Positions 41,100 through 49,828 of a stretch of 64,000 nt of DNA are shown piece after piece. The notes under the pieces were generated by a model. The model did not search any database. It was not told where the DNA came from and was given only the letters and a program-made list of their open reading frames with translations. Location of the stretch: positions 1 to 64,000 of the forward strand of contig JAGYIH010000001.1 in NCBI GenBank assembly GCA_018402615.1. Direction: 5' to 3'. Each line of letters begins with the position of its first letter. Positions within the stretch are counted from its first letter, which is position 1. The translations under genes were made by a program, and so were the position numbers. Source of the stretch: Aquiluna sp. GTDB taxonomy: Bacteria > Actinomycetota > Actinomycetes > Actinomycetales > Microbacteriaceae.

Positions 41100-41853
41100 T
41101 TAGGCCTTTGGCTCTTCTGCTGGGCCTCTGCAACTGCCTCTTCGGCTACTGCTTCTGCTGGGGCCTCTGCAACTGCCTCTTCGGCTACTGCTTCTGCTGA
41201 GCCTCTGCTGGAGCCTCTGCAACTGCCTCTTCGGCTACTGCTTCTGCTGGGGCCTCTGCTGGGGCTTCTGCTGGGGCCTCTGCAACTGCCTCTTCGGCTA
41301 CTGCTTCTGCTGGGGCCTCTGCAACTGCCTCTTCGGCTGCTTCTGCTGGGGCTCTGCAACTGCCTCTTCGGCTACTGCTTCTGCTGAGCCTCTGCTGAGC
41401 CTCTGCAACTGCCTCTTCGGCTACTAGAGCCTCTGCTGGAGCCTCTGCAACTGGAGCTTCTTCCTGTGGAGCCGCCGCAACCGGTGCCTCTTCAACTTTC
41501 ACTGGCTTTTCGACCTTTGGAAGAAGAACTGACTTCTTCTTGGTGTCGATGCTGAATGCTTCCTTGGCAACCGGGGACTTCAAGGTGTTCTTCTTTTCAC
41601 CCTTGGCGTTTGCGAGGTCGCCAGTGATCTTAAGAATCACAGCGGCCTGCTCGGTTGGCTGAGCGCCAACTGATAGCCAGTACTGGGCTCGTGCTGAGTC
41701 AACCACGATGGTGGAGGGCTCTGTGGTCGGCACGTAGCGACCAATCTCTTCAATTACCTTGCCATCGCGGTGAGTGCGAGAGTCGGCAACAACAATTCGG
41801 TAGTGCGGGTCGCGCTTCTTACCAATGCGCTTTAGGCGGATCTTTACAGCCAC
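41100..41853 (-). CDS. rpsP: 30S ribosomal protein S16 with a long repetitive Ala/Glu/Pro-rich tail (frameshifts in the repeats)
   Basis: The S16 core (1-85: [40 protein letters not shown]) is followed by a basic linker and then a tail of about 110 residues made of [16 protein letters not shown] repeats. Read in one frame the tail derails to [13 protein letters not shown], returns, and ends QQKQ at 41185; restoring a missing base in the first repeat (GGGCC for GGGGCC near 41123) gives the natural end EEPKA with TAA at 41100-41102, 6 nt before the KH gene. Acidic extensions on S16 occur in some actinobacteria; the exact copy number here is uncertain because of the indels. Confidence 0.9.
41114..41436. 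repeat. Tandem repeat encoding the S16 tail
   Basis: Copies of CAACTGCCTCTTCGGCTACT (plus strand) start at 41131, 41170, 41220, 41283, 41322 (shortened at its 3' end), 41357 and 41406. Spacings are 39, 50, 63, 39, 35 and 49. Three of them (50, 35, 49) are not multiples of three, which places single-base indels in those intervals. Spacer units are GCTTCTGCTGGGGCCTCTG-like. Confidence 0.85.
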
Positions 41854-41997
41854 AATTCTCCTGTGAGTTTTAGTTGCGAGTTCTCACCGTGAGCGTGGGG
41901 GCACACTCGGAGGGTTCTCAAGGTTTTTCGATTTCGTCCAGATAGAGGGTCGAGACGTTCGAACGTGGGAAAGTCTGCCAGATAAATCCTGAAACCG

Positions 41998-43500
41998 CTA
42001 CTTATTCAACCCAAAAGCACTACCCGAAGAATTTTCGGAGGGCTTCTCAAGCACCAGTCCAGCATTTTCAGCCGCGCGTTTGGCAGGGTTGCCACTTTTG
42101 GATCCCTTGGCTTTTTTGTCTTTTTTCTTGCCGCCAATGTAGCCGCCGCCAACCGCGCCGCCCATCTGGACTGGATTTGTGCCAGGTATTGCCGGCATCC
42201 CTCCACGTGACATCGTCTTCATCATCTTTGCGGCCTGCTCAAAGCGGTTCACAAGGGCATTTACCTCGGTGACACTGGTTCCTGAGCCCTTGGCTATTCG
42301 AAGCCTTCTGGAGCCATTTAGGACCTTTGGCTGGTTTCGCTCCATTGGCGTCATTGAAAAGATGATTGCCTCGGTTCTGGCTATCTCACCCTCATCAAAG
42401 TCCTCGAGCTGTTTTTTCATCTTGCCTGCACCCGGGAGCATCCCGAGGATGTTTTTCATGTTGCCCATTTTGCGCAGCTGCTGCATTTGCTCGAGAAAAT
42501 CCTGAAGAGTGAAGGACTCGGTTGCGATTTTCTCCGCAAGCTTTTTGGACTCTTCCTCGTCGAAGCTTTTCTGGGCCTGCTCAATAAGGCTGATGACATC
42601 GCCCATGTCCAATATGCGACTGGCCATGCGGTCCGGATAAAAAGGCTCAAAGGCTTCCAGTCCCTCACCGGTGGAACTAAACAGAATCGGAGCCTTGGTA
42701 ATGGTTGCGACCGAAAGCGCTGCGCCTCCGCGGGAGTCGCCATCAAGCTTTGTCAGAACGATGCCGGAGACTCCAACCCCGTCATTGAAAGCCTGTGCGA
42801 CATTCACGGCGTCTTGACCCAGCATCGAATCCACCACGAACAAGATCTCATCTGGTGAAACCGCATCCCGAATTTCTCTCGCCTGCTGCATCATTTCTTG
42901 ATCGACACCAAGCCTTCCGGCGGTGTCGACAATCACAACTGAGAACTGTGACTTCTTGGCGTGAGCAATTGCATCCTTGGCAACCTTTACCGGACTGCCC
43001 ACTCCGTTGCCTGGCTCGGGAGCGAAAACAGTCACGCCAACCCGCTCTCCAAGCACCTGGAGCTGATTGACGGCGTTGGGCCGCTGCAGATCTGCAGCCA
43101 CCAGCAAGACGGTGTGATTTTGTTCCTTGAGCCACCTGGCTAACTTCCCCGCAAGCGTTGTCTTACCGGAACCCTGGAGTCCAGCGAGCATTATTACCGT
43201 TGGTGGTGTTTTAGAAAAAGAAAGCCTTCTGGCCTCGCCTCCCAAAATTGCGGTCAGCTCTTCATTCACAATCTGAACCACCTGCTGGGCCGGGTTTAAG
43301 GCCTTAGAAACCTCATCCCCCAGGGAACGCTCACGGACCTTGCCCGTGAACTCTTTCACCACTTCCAGGGCAACATCCGCCTCCAACAAAGCGCGGCGGA
43401 TGTCTCTTAGCGTGGCGTCAATGTCGGCAGCGCTTAGCCTGCCGCGACCTCTGAGATTTTTGAAGGTGTCTGAGAGTCTCTCAGTGAGATTTCCAAACAT
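41998..43500 (-). CDS. ffh: Signal recognition particle protein (SRP54)
   Basis: 500 residues. Ffh binds signal sequences and SRP RNA and, with FtsY, targets membrane proteins. The N domain is followed by the GTPase G domain (GLQGSGKTTLAGKLARWLKE, DTAGRLGVDQEMMQQAREIR, VLTKLDGDSRGGAALSVATI) and a Met-rich M domain (FLEQMQQLRKMGNMKNILGM, then GSRRLRIAKGSGTSVTEVN). The last 60 residues form a Gly/Lys-rich, then less ordered tail. The ferredoxin gene lies 30 nt upstream. Confidence 0.96.
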   Translation of the reverse strand: MFGNLTERLSDTFKNLRGRGRLSAADIDATLRDIRRALLEADVALEVVKEFTGKVRERSLGDEVSKALNPAQQVVQIVNEELTAILGGEARRLSFSKTPPTVIMLAGLQGSGKTTLAGKLARWLKEQNHTVLLVAADLQRPNAVNQLQVLGERVGVTVFAPEPGNGVGSPVKVAKDAIAHAKKSQFSVVIVDTAGRLGVDQEMMQQAREIRDAVSPDEILFVVDSMLGQDAVNVAQAFNDGVGVSGIVLTKLDGDSRGGAALSVATITKAPILFSSTGEGLEAFEPFYPDRMASRILDMGDVISLIEQAQKSFDEEESKKLAEKIATESFTLQDFLEQMQQLRKMGNMKNILGMLPGAGKMKKQLEDFDEGEIARTEAIIFSMTPMERNQPKVLNGSRRLRIAKGSGTSVTEVNALVNRFEQAAKMMKTMSRGGMPAIPGTNPVQMGGAVGGGYIGGKKKDKKAKGSKSGNPAKRAAENAGLVLEKPSENSSGSAFGLNK

Positions 43501-43529
43501 CTTGACTCCTGTGGTTTAGGTGCGAAAGC

Positions 43530-43850
43530 CTATTGGGCTTGTGGGGCAAGCGCAGCCACAATCGGGTGGTCGCCAGGAATTGGTCCAACCTTGGCCGCTC
43601 CTCCAGGAGACCCCACCTCGTCGAAGAAATCAACGTTTACCTTGTAGTAATCGCTCCACTCCCCAGGAACGTCATCCTCGTAGTAAATCGCCTCAACCGG
43701 GCACACCGGTTCGCAAGCACCGCAGTCAACGCACTCATCGGGGTGAATGTAGAGCATCCGGTCACCCTCGTAGATGCAGTCCACAGGGCACTCGTCAATG
43801 CAGGCCTTGTCTTTTACGTCAACGCATGGAAGGGCGATTATGTAGGTCAA
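43530..43850 (-). CDS. fdxA: Seven-iron ferredoxin (FdxA/FdxC type)
   Basis: A 106-residue electron carrier with one [3Fe-4S] and one [4Fe-4S] cluster. It starts MTYIIALPCVDVKDKACIDE and continues with CPVDC, then DECVDCGACEPVCPVEAIYY. The start is TTG 43850, decided by AGGAG (43857-43861) 6 nt upstream. It sits between ftsY and ffh, whose neighbours are otherwise secretion genes; a functional link is not evident. Confidence 0.94.
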   Translation of the reverse strand: MTYIIALPCVDVKDKACIDECPVDCIYEGDRMLYIHPDECVDCGACEPVCPVEAIYYEDDVPGEWSDYYKVNVDFFDEVGSPGGAAKVGPIPGDHPIVAALAPQAQ

Positions 43851-43935
43851 TCAAAACTCCTAATTCAGGTGCTAAGTCTAATCTGACGAAAAACCAACCC
43901 CAGCCAAAAGCACACAGGTTCGGTCTAAATCCGCT

Positions 43936-45018
43936 TTACTTCCGATAAGCGACTAAGCCCTTGGCAAATTCCTCAGGAGAGAAAAAAGCGAAGTCTGTGA
44001 CCTGCTCTCCCACTCCCACAAGCTTCACCGGGATATCTAATTGCTGCTGAAGCGAATAGAGAATGCCGCCCTTTGCGGTGCCGTCCAGCTTGGTGAGAAC
44101 AATTCCCGTCACATTCGCCACCTCGGTGAACGCTTTCGCCTGACTAATTGCGTTCTGGCCGGTGGTGGCGTCGATAACCAGCAGCACCTCGGTAATCGCT
44201 GCTTGCTTTTCAACAGCCCGACGAATCTTTGACAATTCGTCCATCAAATCTTTTTTGTTTTGAAGTCTTCCGGCAGTGTCGATGATTGCAATATCGGCAT
44301 CCTCCCGAATCGCTCTTTCAACCGTCTGGTATGCGACGGCAGCTGGGTCTTGACCTTCCCGCTCTGGCCTAACCAACTTCGCTTCGGAGCGCTCAGCCCA
44401 GGTGGCGAGTTGATCAACCGCGGCAGCTCTAAAGGTGTCGGCTGCCCCCAGCACCACGCTCCAATCGCCATCTCTAAGCCAGCGAGACAGCTTTCCAATC
44501 GTCGTGGTCTTTCCCGACCCATTGACGCCAACAACTAAAAACACGTAGGGGAGTTTCCCAGAGCTTAGATTGAGCGCGGCATCTGACCTGGTGAGCTTGG
44601 CAACCAGCAAGTCCTTTAGCAGCAGGCGAAGTTCGGCGTCAGTTGATGATCCCGACTTGGTTGCTGCGACCCTAAGATCACTGGTTATCTCCTCGGCCGC
44701 ATCAAGTCCAAAATCGGCTCGCAATAAAATTTCCTCAAGCTGCTCGAGATCGAAATCCTCGCTGAACAAAGACCTAATTCCTTCGCCGAGATTGCGTCTG
44801 GGGAGTTCTACCTCAATCACTTCAGGCTCTTGTGGCACTGCCTCTGGTGGCACTGCCTCTGGTGGCGCTGCCTCTGGCGGCATCGCTACAGGTATAAGTT
44901 CAACTGGCTCACTGAGCTGCACGACCTGAGGTGGTTCTTCAATCGCAACCGCTTCGGGTTCAGGGGTCTTTTCCGGATTTGGTTTTTCTCCTCTGAGGCG
45001 CCTTAAGAATTTAAACAT
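43936..45018 (-). CDS. ftsY: Signal recognition particle receptor FtsY
   Basis: 360 residues. The SRP receptor GTPase docks Ffh-ribosome complexes at the membrane. The first 75 residues are a low-complexity acidic region with PPEA repeats (AMPPEAAPPEAVPPEAVPQE). The NG domain follows: LEQLEEILLRADFGLDAAEE, GVNGSGKTTTIGKLSRWLRD, AADTFRAAAVDQLATWAERS, DTAGRLQNKKDLMDELSKIR and VLTKLDGTAKGGILYSLQQQ. The ATG overlaps the smc stop by 1 nt. Confidence 0.96.
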   Translation of the reverse strand: MFKFLRRLRGEKPNPEKTPEPEAVAIEEPPQVVQLSEPVELIPVAMPPEAAPPEAVPPEAVPQEPEVIEVELPRRNLGEGIRSLFSEDFDLEQLEEILLRADFGLDAAEEITSDLRVAATKSGSSTDAELRLLLKDLLVAKLTRSDAALNLSSGKLPYVFLVVGVNGSGKTTTIGKLSRWLRDGDWSVVLGAADTFRAAAVDQLATWAERSEAKLVRPEREGQDPAAVAYQTVERAIREDADIAIIDTAGRLQNKKDLMDELSKIRRAVEKQAAITEVLLVIDATTGQNAISQAKAFTEVANVTGIVLTKLDGTAKGGILYSLQQQLDIPVKLVGVGEQVTDFAFFSPEEFAKGLVAYRK

Positions 45019-48000
45019 CAGCCAACCTTTTCAAGTTTTTGACCAACCACCTGAGTAATGCCATCACTTCGCATGGATACCCCGTAGAGCGCATCTGCAA
45101 TCTCCATGGTGCGCTTTTGATGGGTGACAATTATTAGCTGCGAAGAATCCCTGAGCGACTGAACCACCGCTAGCAACCTTCCGAGGTTTGAGTCGTCCAG
45201 TGCGGCCTCAACCTCGTCCAGGACATAGAACGGGCTGGGTCTAGCCTTAAAGATCGCAATCAGCAGTGCTACGGCTGCGAGTGATCGCTCACCACCAGAT
45301 AACAGCGACATCCTCTCAATCCGCTTTCCCGCGGGACGAACCGAAACCTCAACCCCGGCGCTCAGGGGGTCATCCTGTGTCGTTAGGGAAAGAGAGCCGG
45401 TGCCGCCGGGGAATAGCAATGGGAAGATTATTTCAAATTCTCTTTTGGTGTCCTCAAAGGCAGCGCTAAAGATCTGTTCCATCTTGGAGTCCAAATCGGA
45501 AATGATTCCCCCGAGGTCAGCCCTGGCGCGAGCTAGGTCCTGAAGTTGTTCCGACAGGTAGTTGTGGCGCTGTTCCAAAGCTGAAAATTCCTCTAGGGCT
45601 AGTGGGTTGAAAGCACCTAGTTGAGCAAGCCTTCCCTCGGCGACTCGCAGTTCCTTTTCGAGCTCCGTCAAACTCTGAGAGTCCAGCTCGGTTTCAGAAA
45701 CCAGCTCATCCAGACCGAGTCCGAGCTCAGATTCGGATCTTTCGGAAAGGTTTGCGATCGTTAATTTCAGCTCGTGGTTTCTTAGCTCCACCGCGTGAAC
45801 ATCCTGGTTCAAAGCCGCAATTTTGGTCTCAAGCGACTGGCTTTGAATACGCAAGTCACTCAACTTTTCAAGGCGGATGCCGCGATCAGCCTCAAACTGC
45901 CTGAGCTGCTGCCTCACCATATTTGCACTGTTCTCTGCCACCTCTAGGACCCTGGGCAATTGAGTGAGAGTACTCCTGGTCCGAGAAAGTTGAGCCTGAC
46001 GCAAAACCTCTGCTTCTGACTCCTGCTCGATTGCTCGCTCGGCATCCTGGATCCGACCTCGCAAGGTTGCCAGTTCCTTACCTGCACCACTAAGTCGCTC
46101 CTTTAGGGTGCCGGTTTCAACTCTGACCTCAAGCTCTGCGGATCGGGCAGCATCTAGTTCGGAAACAATTTTGATTCGAGAACTGCCACTTTCGGCTGCA
46201 CCTATGATTACCGGCAACTCGACCAACTGGAGTTTAGCGGTTTCCAGAGTGAGTTCAATCTCGGTCTTCTCGGTTTCCAACTTTGCGATCTCAACCTTTA
46301 GTCGCGCGGAGTCAGACTCAGCCCCGTCCGCCTGTGCTATCACCCGCCCTACCCTTTCAGCACGGGCTGCAAGCTCGGCATCGTGCTGTTGCAACGTGGA
46401 TAGGGCGACCCGAACCAAATCCGTGCTGGCAGAGAGTTTTTGTTTCGCTACCGAGAGCTTTGAGTCGGTTACTTTGATCTTTTTTGCTAGAGCCTCTAAG
46501 CGACTGCTGGCATTCTCTCGTTCCGCAATCAATTCCAACTTTGAGGGCTGCTTCGATCCTCCACCACGCACGAGATGCTCACTCAGATAGTCGCCCTGCA
46601 GGGTGATCACAACTGCTCCGGTCAGCTCCTTTGAGGAAAGTGCAGCAGCTGCACTTTCAAGGGAATCAGCGATAAAGATGTTGTGCAGCTGCGCCAAGAC
46701 CTCTTCGGGTCCGTGGACCACGCTAGTCGCACTCACCAAGCCGGCTTTTGTTTCGGAGGAGCCGCTCCGAGACTTACCGCTTGAGATAAGAAACTCAACC
46801 CGGCCTAGTTTTTCCTGTTTTAGGTAGGTCAATCCCTCTATGGCCCGGTCAATGTTTCCAACCACCATGGCGTCTGCAAGCGGACCCAGCGCCACTGCGA
46901 TTGCTATTTCGTAACCGGCCTCTATCTTGATTTGCTCAGCCAGAATCTCGCTTAGCCCCTTGAGGTTGGCCTTGCGAACATCCGCAACACCGTCCGACTG
47001 CTCGAGGGTAAGACCAAGGGCTGCGTGCTTGGCCGCAACCGCATCTCGTTCACGCTCAAGAGCGTGGAGCTGATCCCGAACTGCCTCAAGGTCGAGCCGC
47101 GCACGCGACTCTTCGGCCTGAGCAAGATCGTAGGAGGACCTCAGTGCATCATCGCTAGTTCTAAGTTCCGGTTGGAGTAAGGACCTTGCCCTTTGAAGTT
47201 CGATTTCTCTTTGCTGGCTATGAGTTAGTGACAGAGCCAGGGCATCCAGTTGCTGTTGCAGGCCTAAGAGCCGGCTTTGGAGCACGCTCACTTCGTTCTC
47301 CGCCGCCGCCCGAGCTCGAGTTGCCGCCTCGATCTCGGACCTCACCCTGATTTGGTCTTTTTCAAAGTCGCTCAGTGCGTGCAGTTTTTTCTCCCGGTCC
47401 TCCTCAAGAGACTGAAGCTCAACCAGCCTTGCTTGCAGTTGGGCGGTGATTTCAGCGACTGCGCTCTCTGCTGAGGGAAGAGCACCTATCAGCTCAGAAA
47501 GTCCCTGCTCTAACGACTTGGTGGTTGGAGAATCAAGCAGCGCTAGTTTCTGCTGAGCCAGATTTTGCAGATTTCTGACCCTGGACTCAATTGACTCAAG
47601 AGCAAAAAGGTTTGTCCTGAGCTGCTCTAATTCATCGGAAATCAATTGGCCTTCAATTTCCTGTATCGCGTTTCTGGCTACGAGCAGTTGCTCCTGGACC
47701 CTTTCGGCCTGCGCCCTTCTTTCGGATTCACCCTTTTGATTAAGTTCTAGTTGTTCCCGCATCGATTTCGCTTGGTGAGCTAAAAGTCTCGCCTTGGCCT
47801 GTCTAGCGACCGCTCCAATTTCCTGAGCTTGCCTGGCAACCTCAGCCTGCTTGCCAAGCGGCTTTAGGTTTCTTCGAAGCTCTCCAATTAGATCCTGAAG
47901 CCGCGTCAGGTTAGCCCTCATGGCCTCTAGTTTGCGCTCGGTTTTCTCCTTGCGGCGACGATATTTTAAGATACCGGCAGCCTCCTCTATGAAGGCGCGA

Positions 48001-48470
48001 CGCTCCTCGGGGTTAGCTCTCAAAACGCTATCCAGCTGACCTTGACCCACAATTACGTGCATTTCCCGGCCCAGACCACTATCGCTTAGCAGCTCCTGCA
48101 AATCCAACAGCCGGCAACTCTCGCCGTTGATGGCGTATTCACTTGCCCCATTTCGGAAAAGAGTTCTGGATATTTCCACCTCGGCGTACTCAATCGGCAG
48201 TGCACCGTCGGAATTATCGATTGTGAGTTGGACCTCTGCCCTACCCAGGGGGCCCTTGGTTTCGGTGCCGGCAAAAATGACGTCTTCCATTTTTCCACCG
48301 CGCAGGGTCTTCGCGCCCTGCTCACCCATAACCCAGGCCAGGGCGTCAACGATATTGGATTTACCCGAACCATTGGGACCCACGACGCAGGTTATTCCGG
48401 GTTCAAAAATTAGATTCGTGGTTTGGGCAAAAGATTTAAAGCCCTTCAGGGTAATGCTCTTTAGATGCAA
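45018..48470 (-). CDS. smc: Chromosome segregation protein SMC
   Basis: A 1150-residue condensin ATPase. The N-terminal Walker A is GPNGSGKSNIVDALAWVMGE; two long coiled coils flank a hinge (about 500-640, with LSEILAEQIKIEAGYEIAIA); the C-terminal half has the ABC signature LSGGERSLAAVALLIAIF and Walker B FYVLDEVEAALDDSNLGRLL, ending MRSDGITQVVGQKLEKV. The start is TTG 48470, fitting the family start (HLKSITLKGFKSFA), with AGGGGTGATG just upstream. First gene of smc-ftsY-fdxA-ffh. Confidence 0.96.
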   Translation of the reverse strand: MHLKSITLKGFKSFAQTTNLIFEPGITCVVGPNGSGKSNIVDALAWVMGEQGAKTLRGGKMEDVIFAGTETKGPLGRAEVQLTIDNSDGALPIEYAEVEISRTLFRNGASEYAINGESCRLLDLQELLSDSGLGREMHVIVGQGQLDSVLRANPEERRAFIEEAAGILKYRRRKEKTERKLEAMRANLTRLQDLIGELRRNLKPLGKQAEVARQAQEIGAVARQAKARLLAHQAKSMREQLELNQKGESERRAQAERVQEQLLVARNAIQEIEGQLISDELEQLRTNLFALESIESRVRNLQNLAQQKLALLDSPTTKSLEQGLSELIGALPSAESAVAEITAQLQARLVELQSLEEDREKKLHALSDFEKDQIRVRSEIEAATRARAAAENEVSVLQSRLLGLQQQLDALALSLTHSQQREIELQRARSLLQPELRTSDDALRSSYDLAQAEESRARLDLEAVRDQLHALERERDAVAAKHAALGLTLEQSDGVADVRKANLKGLSEILAEQIKIEAGYEIAIAVALGPLADAMVVGNIDRAIEGLTYLKQEKLGRVEFLISSGKSRSGSSETKAGLVSATSVVHGPEEVLAQLHNIFIADSLESAAAALSSKELTGAVVITLQGDYLSEHLVRGGGSKQPSKLELIAERENASSRLEALAKKIKVTDSKLSVAKQKLSASTDLVRVALSTLQQHDAELAARAERVGRVIAQADGAESDSARLKVEIAKLETEKTEIELTLETAKLQLVELPVIIGAAESGSSRIKIVSELDAARSAELEVRVETGTLKERLSGAGKELATLRGRIQDAERAIEQESEAEVLRQAQLSRTRSTLTQLPRVLEVAENSANMVRQQLRQFEADRGIRLEKLSDLRIQSQSLETKIAALNQDVHAVELRNHELKLTIANLSERSESELGLGLDELVSETELDSQSLTELEKELRVAEGRLAQLGAFNPLALEEFSALEQRHNYLSEQLQDLARARADLGGIISDLDSKMEQIFSAAFEDTKREFEIIFPLLFPGGTGSLSLTTQDDPLSAGVEVSVRPAGKRIERMSLLSGGERSLAAVALLIAIFKARPSPFYVLDEVEAALDDSNLGRLLAVVQSLRDSSQLIIVTHQKRTMEIADALYGVSMRSDGITQVVGQKLEKVG

Positions 48471-48572
48471 GAAGCATCACCCCTTTCTGTTTGTCCGTAA
48501 AGCCTATTGAAAAACAAGTCCCGCCCATGCCAGGACGGCGACTTTGAAAACACAGCCGCTATTGTTCAGAGC

Positions 48573-48926
48573 ATGTCTAAAAGGCGATTAGCGGCTTTGG
48601 GGGTCATCTTGGCCCTTCTTTACGCCGTCTTTGGCTCCGTTATTGGAACGGTCATGCATCAGACCAAGCTGGCCAACGAGGTTCCGATTGGACTGATCTT
48701 CTCACTTGCGCTGGTTGTAATGCTTGCGGCAAACATTAGGGACCGCCAGGAAAAGAAGCTTCCGGGTGTGACATTTGCCATTTTTCTCGGTGCGATTTTG
48801 TTTGTAATTGGGCAAAATCTGACCGGCGACATTCTGATACCCGGGAACGATTTAGGGCTTTGGTGGTCCTATGGAGCTGTTGGACTGGCCACCCTGATTG
48901 CGCTCTGGCCAAAGCTAAAACGCTAG
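48573..48926 (+). CDS. Small membrane protein, unknown function (four predicted helices)
   Basis: About 117 residues from ATG 48573. Hydrophobic stretches: AALGVILALLYAVFGSVIGT, IGLIFSLALVVMLAANI, GVTFAIFLGAILFVIGQNL and LWWSYGAVGLATLIALWP, with a short basic end. An earlier ATG at 48507 would add 22 non-hydrophobic residues and seems less likely. It is divergent from smc and convergent with mutM, whose stop interlocks with its own in CTAG (48923-48926). I do not recognise a characterised family. Confidence 0.7.
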   Translation: MSKRRLAALGVILALLYAVFGSVIGTVMHQTKLANEVPIGLIFSLALVVMLAANIRDRQEKKLPGVTFAIFLGAILFVIGQNLTGDILIPGNDLGLWWSYGAVGLATLIALWPKLKR

Positions 48927-49828
48927 CCCTTGCGAAGCTTTTGGCATCGTGGACAAAAATGCGATCCGCGATTTGCCCAGGCCTGACGCCTAATTTCTCC
49001 ACCACAGCGGCCACATGGCAACCCGCTTTGCCCATAGGCATTTAGCGATTGGGAAAAGTAGCCCGACTCACCATTGACATTTTTATACTGCTCATCAAAC
49101 GAGGTGCCGCCCTGCAGCACCGCCTGCCTAAGTACTCCCCCAGCAATTTCAACCAGCTCGGCGAGTTTGCGAGTGGAGATTGAACTTGCGGGTTGTTCGA
49201 AGTGAAGCTTTGCAAGCCACAGTGATTCATCGGCGTAAATGTTTCCAATGCCCGAAAGAAGATTTTGATCCAGCAACACTCGCTTGATACCGGAGTTTCG
49301 CTTTCGCATCCTTGTGACCACGGCACCCGCATCAAAGTAGGGATCCAGCAAATCCCGCGCTATGTGGGCGACCTTCGACGGAATGAGGGCTGTGGCGGCC
49401 GCCTCTGGTGAGTAACCCGCCGGTTGAGCATCTGCTGTCGGTACTAAATCGTCTATAACCAAGGCGCCAAAAAGTCGCTGGTCAACAAACCTGACTTCAA
49501 ATCTCTCGGATTTCGCACTTTTTACATCTAGAACGACTCGAGTCTGGCCATCTGCGAGAAAACCGGGGGTGCGCAGCAGAATCTGGCCACTCATTCCAAG
49601 ATGCCCGACAAGAGCTCTGGATTCGCTTAGCGGTAACCACATGAATTTCCCTCGCCGCACCACAGCCTGAAATCTGGATCCGATCAGCTCCCTGGCGAAA
49701 CCCTCAGGGCCTGAGAAGTTCTTCTTCAAAGATCTGGGGTCAAAAACCTTTATGTCCTCAACGCTTGCACCCACCAGGTGCTTTGCTAGGCCCGCGCGCA
49801 CGGTCTCGACCTCCGGCAACTCCGGCAT
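48923..49828 (-). CDS. mutM: Formamidopyrimidine-DNA glycosylase
   Basis: A 301-residue base-excision enzyme for 8-oxoguanine and ring-opened purines. The start at ATG 49828 gives the required N terminus PELPEVETVRAGLAKHLVGA, in which Pro2 and Glu3 are catalytic. VLLDQNLLSGIGNIYADESL is the helix-two-turn-helix; the C-terminal zinc finger has Cys pairs CGRCGG and CPRCQK. The start overlaps the rnc stop by 1 nt. Confidence 0.95.
   Translation of the reverse strand: MPELPEVETVRAGLAKHLVGASVEDIKVFDPRSLKKNFSGPEGFARELIGSRFQAVVRRGKFMWLPLSESRALVGHLGMSGQILLRTPGFLADGQTRVVLDVKSAKSERFEVRFVDQRLFGALVIDDLVPTADAQPAGYSPEAAATALIPSKVAHIARDLLDPYFDAGAVVTRMRKRNSGIKRVLLDQNLLSGIGNIYADESLWLAKLHFEQPASSISTRKLAELVEIAGGVLRQAVLQGGTSFDEQYKNVNGESGYFSQSLNAYGQSGLPCGRCGGEIRRQAWANRGSHFCPRCQKLRKG

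Noticed and set aside
41051..41359. Open frame on the minus strand giving Ser/Arg-rich repeats ([12 protein letters not shown])
   Set aside because: It is the S16 tail repeat read in a wrong frame; composition follows from the repeat and the proper frame restores EEPKA with a stop before the KH gene.
41114..41436. Regular repeats, possible CRISPR array
   Set aside because: Units are direct coding repeats of 20-40 bases without unique spacers and lie within rpsP.
41955..41966. 12-bp perfect palindrome ACGTTCGAACGT between ffh and rpsP
   Set aside because: Such palindromes are expected several times by chance in 64 kb; no second copy or promoter relation seen.
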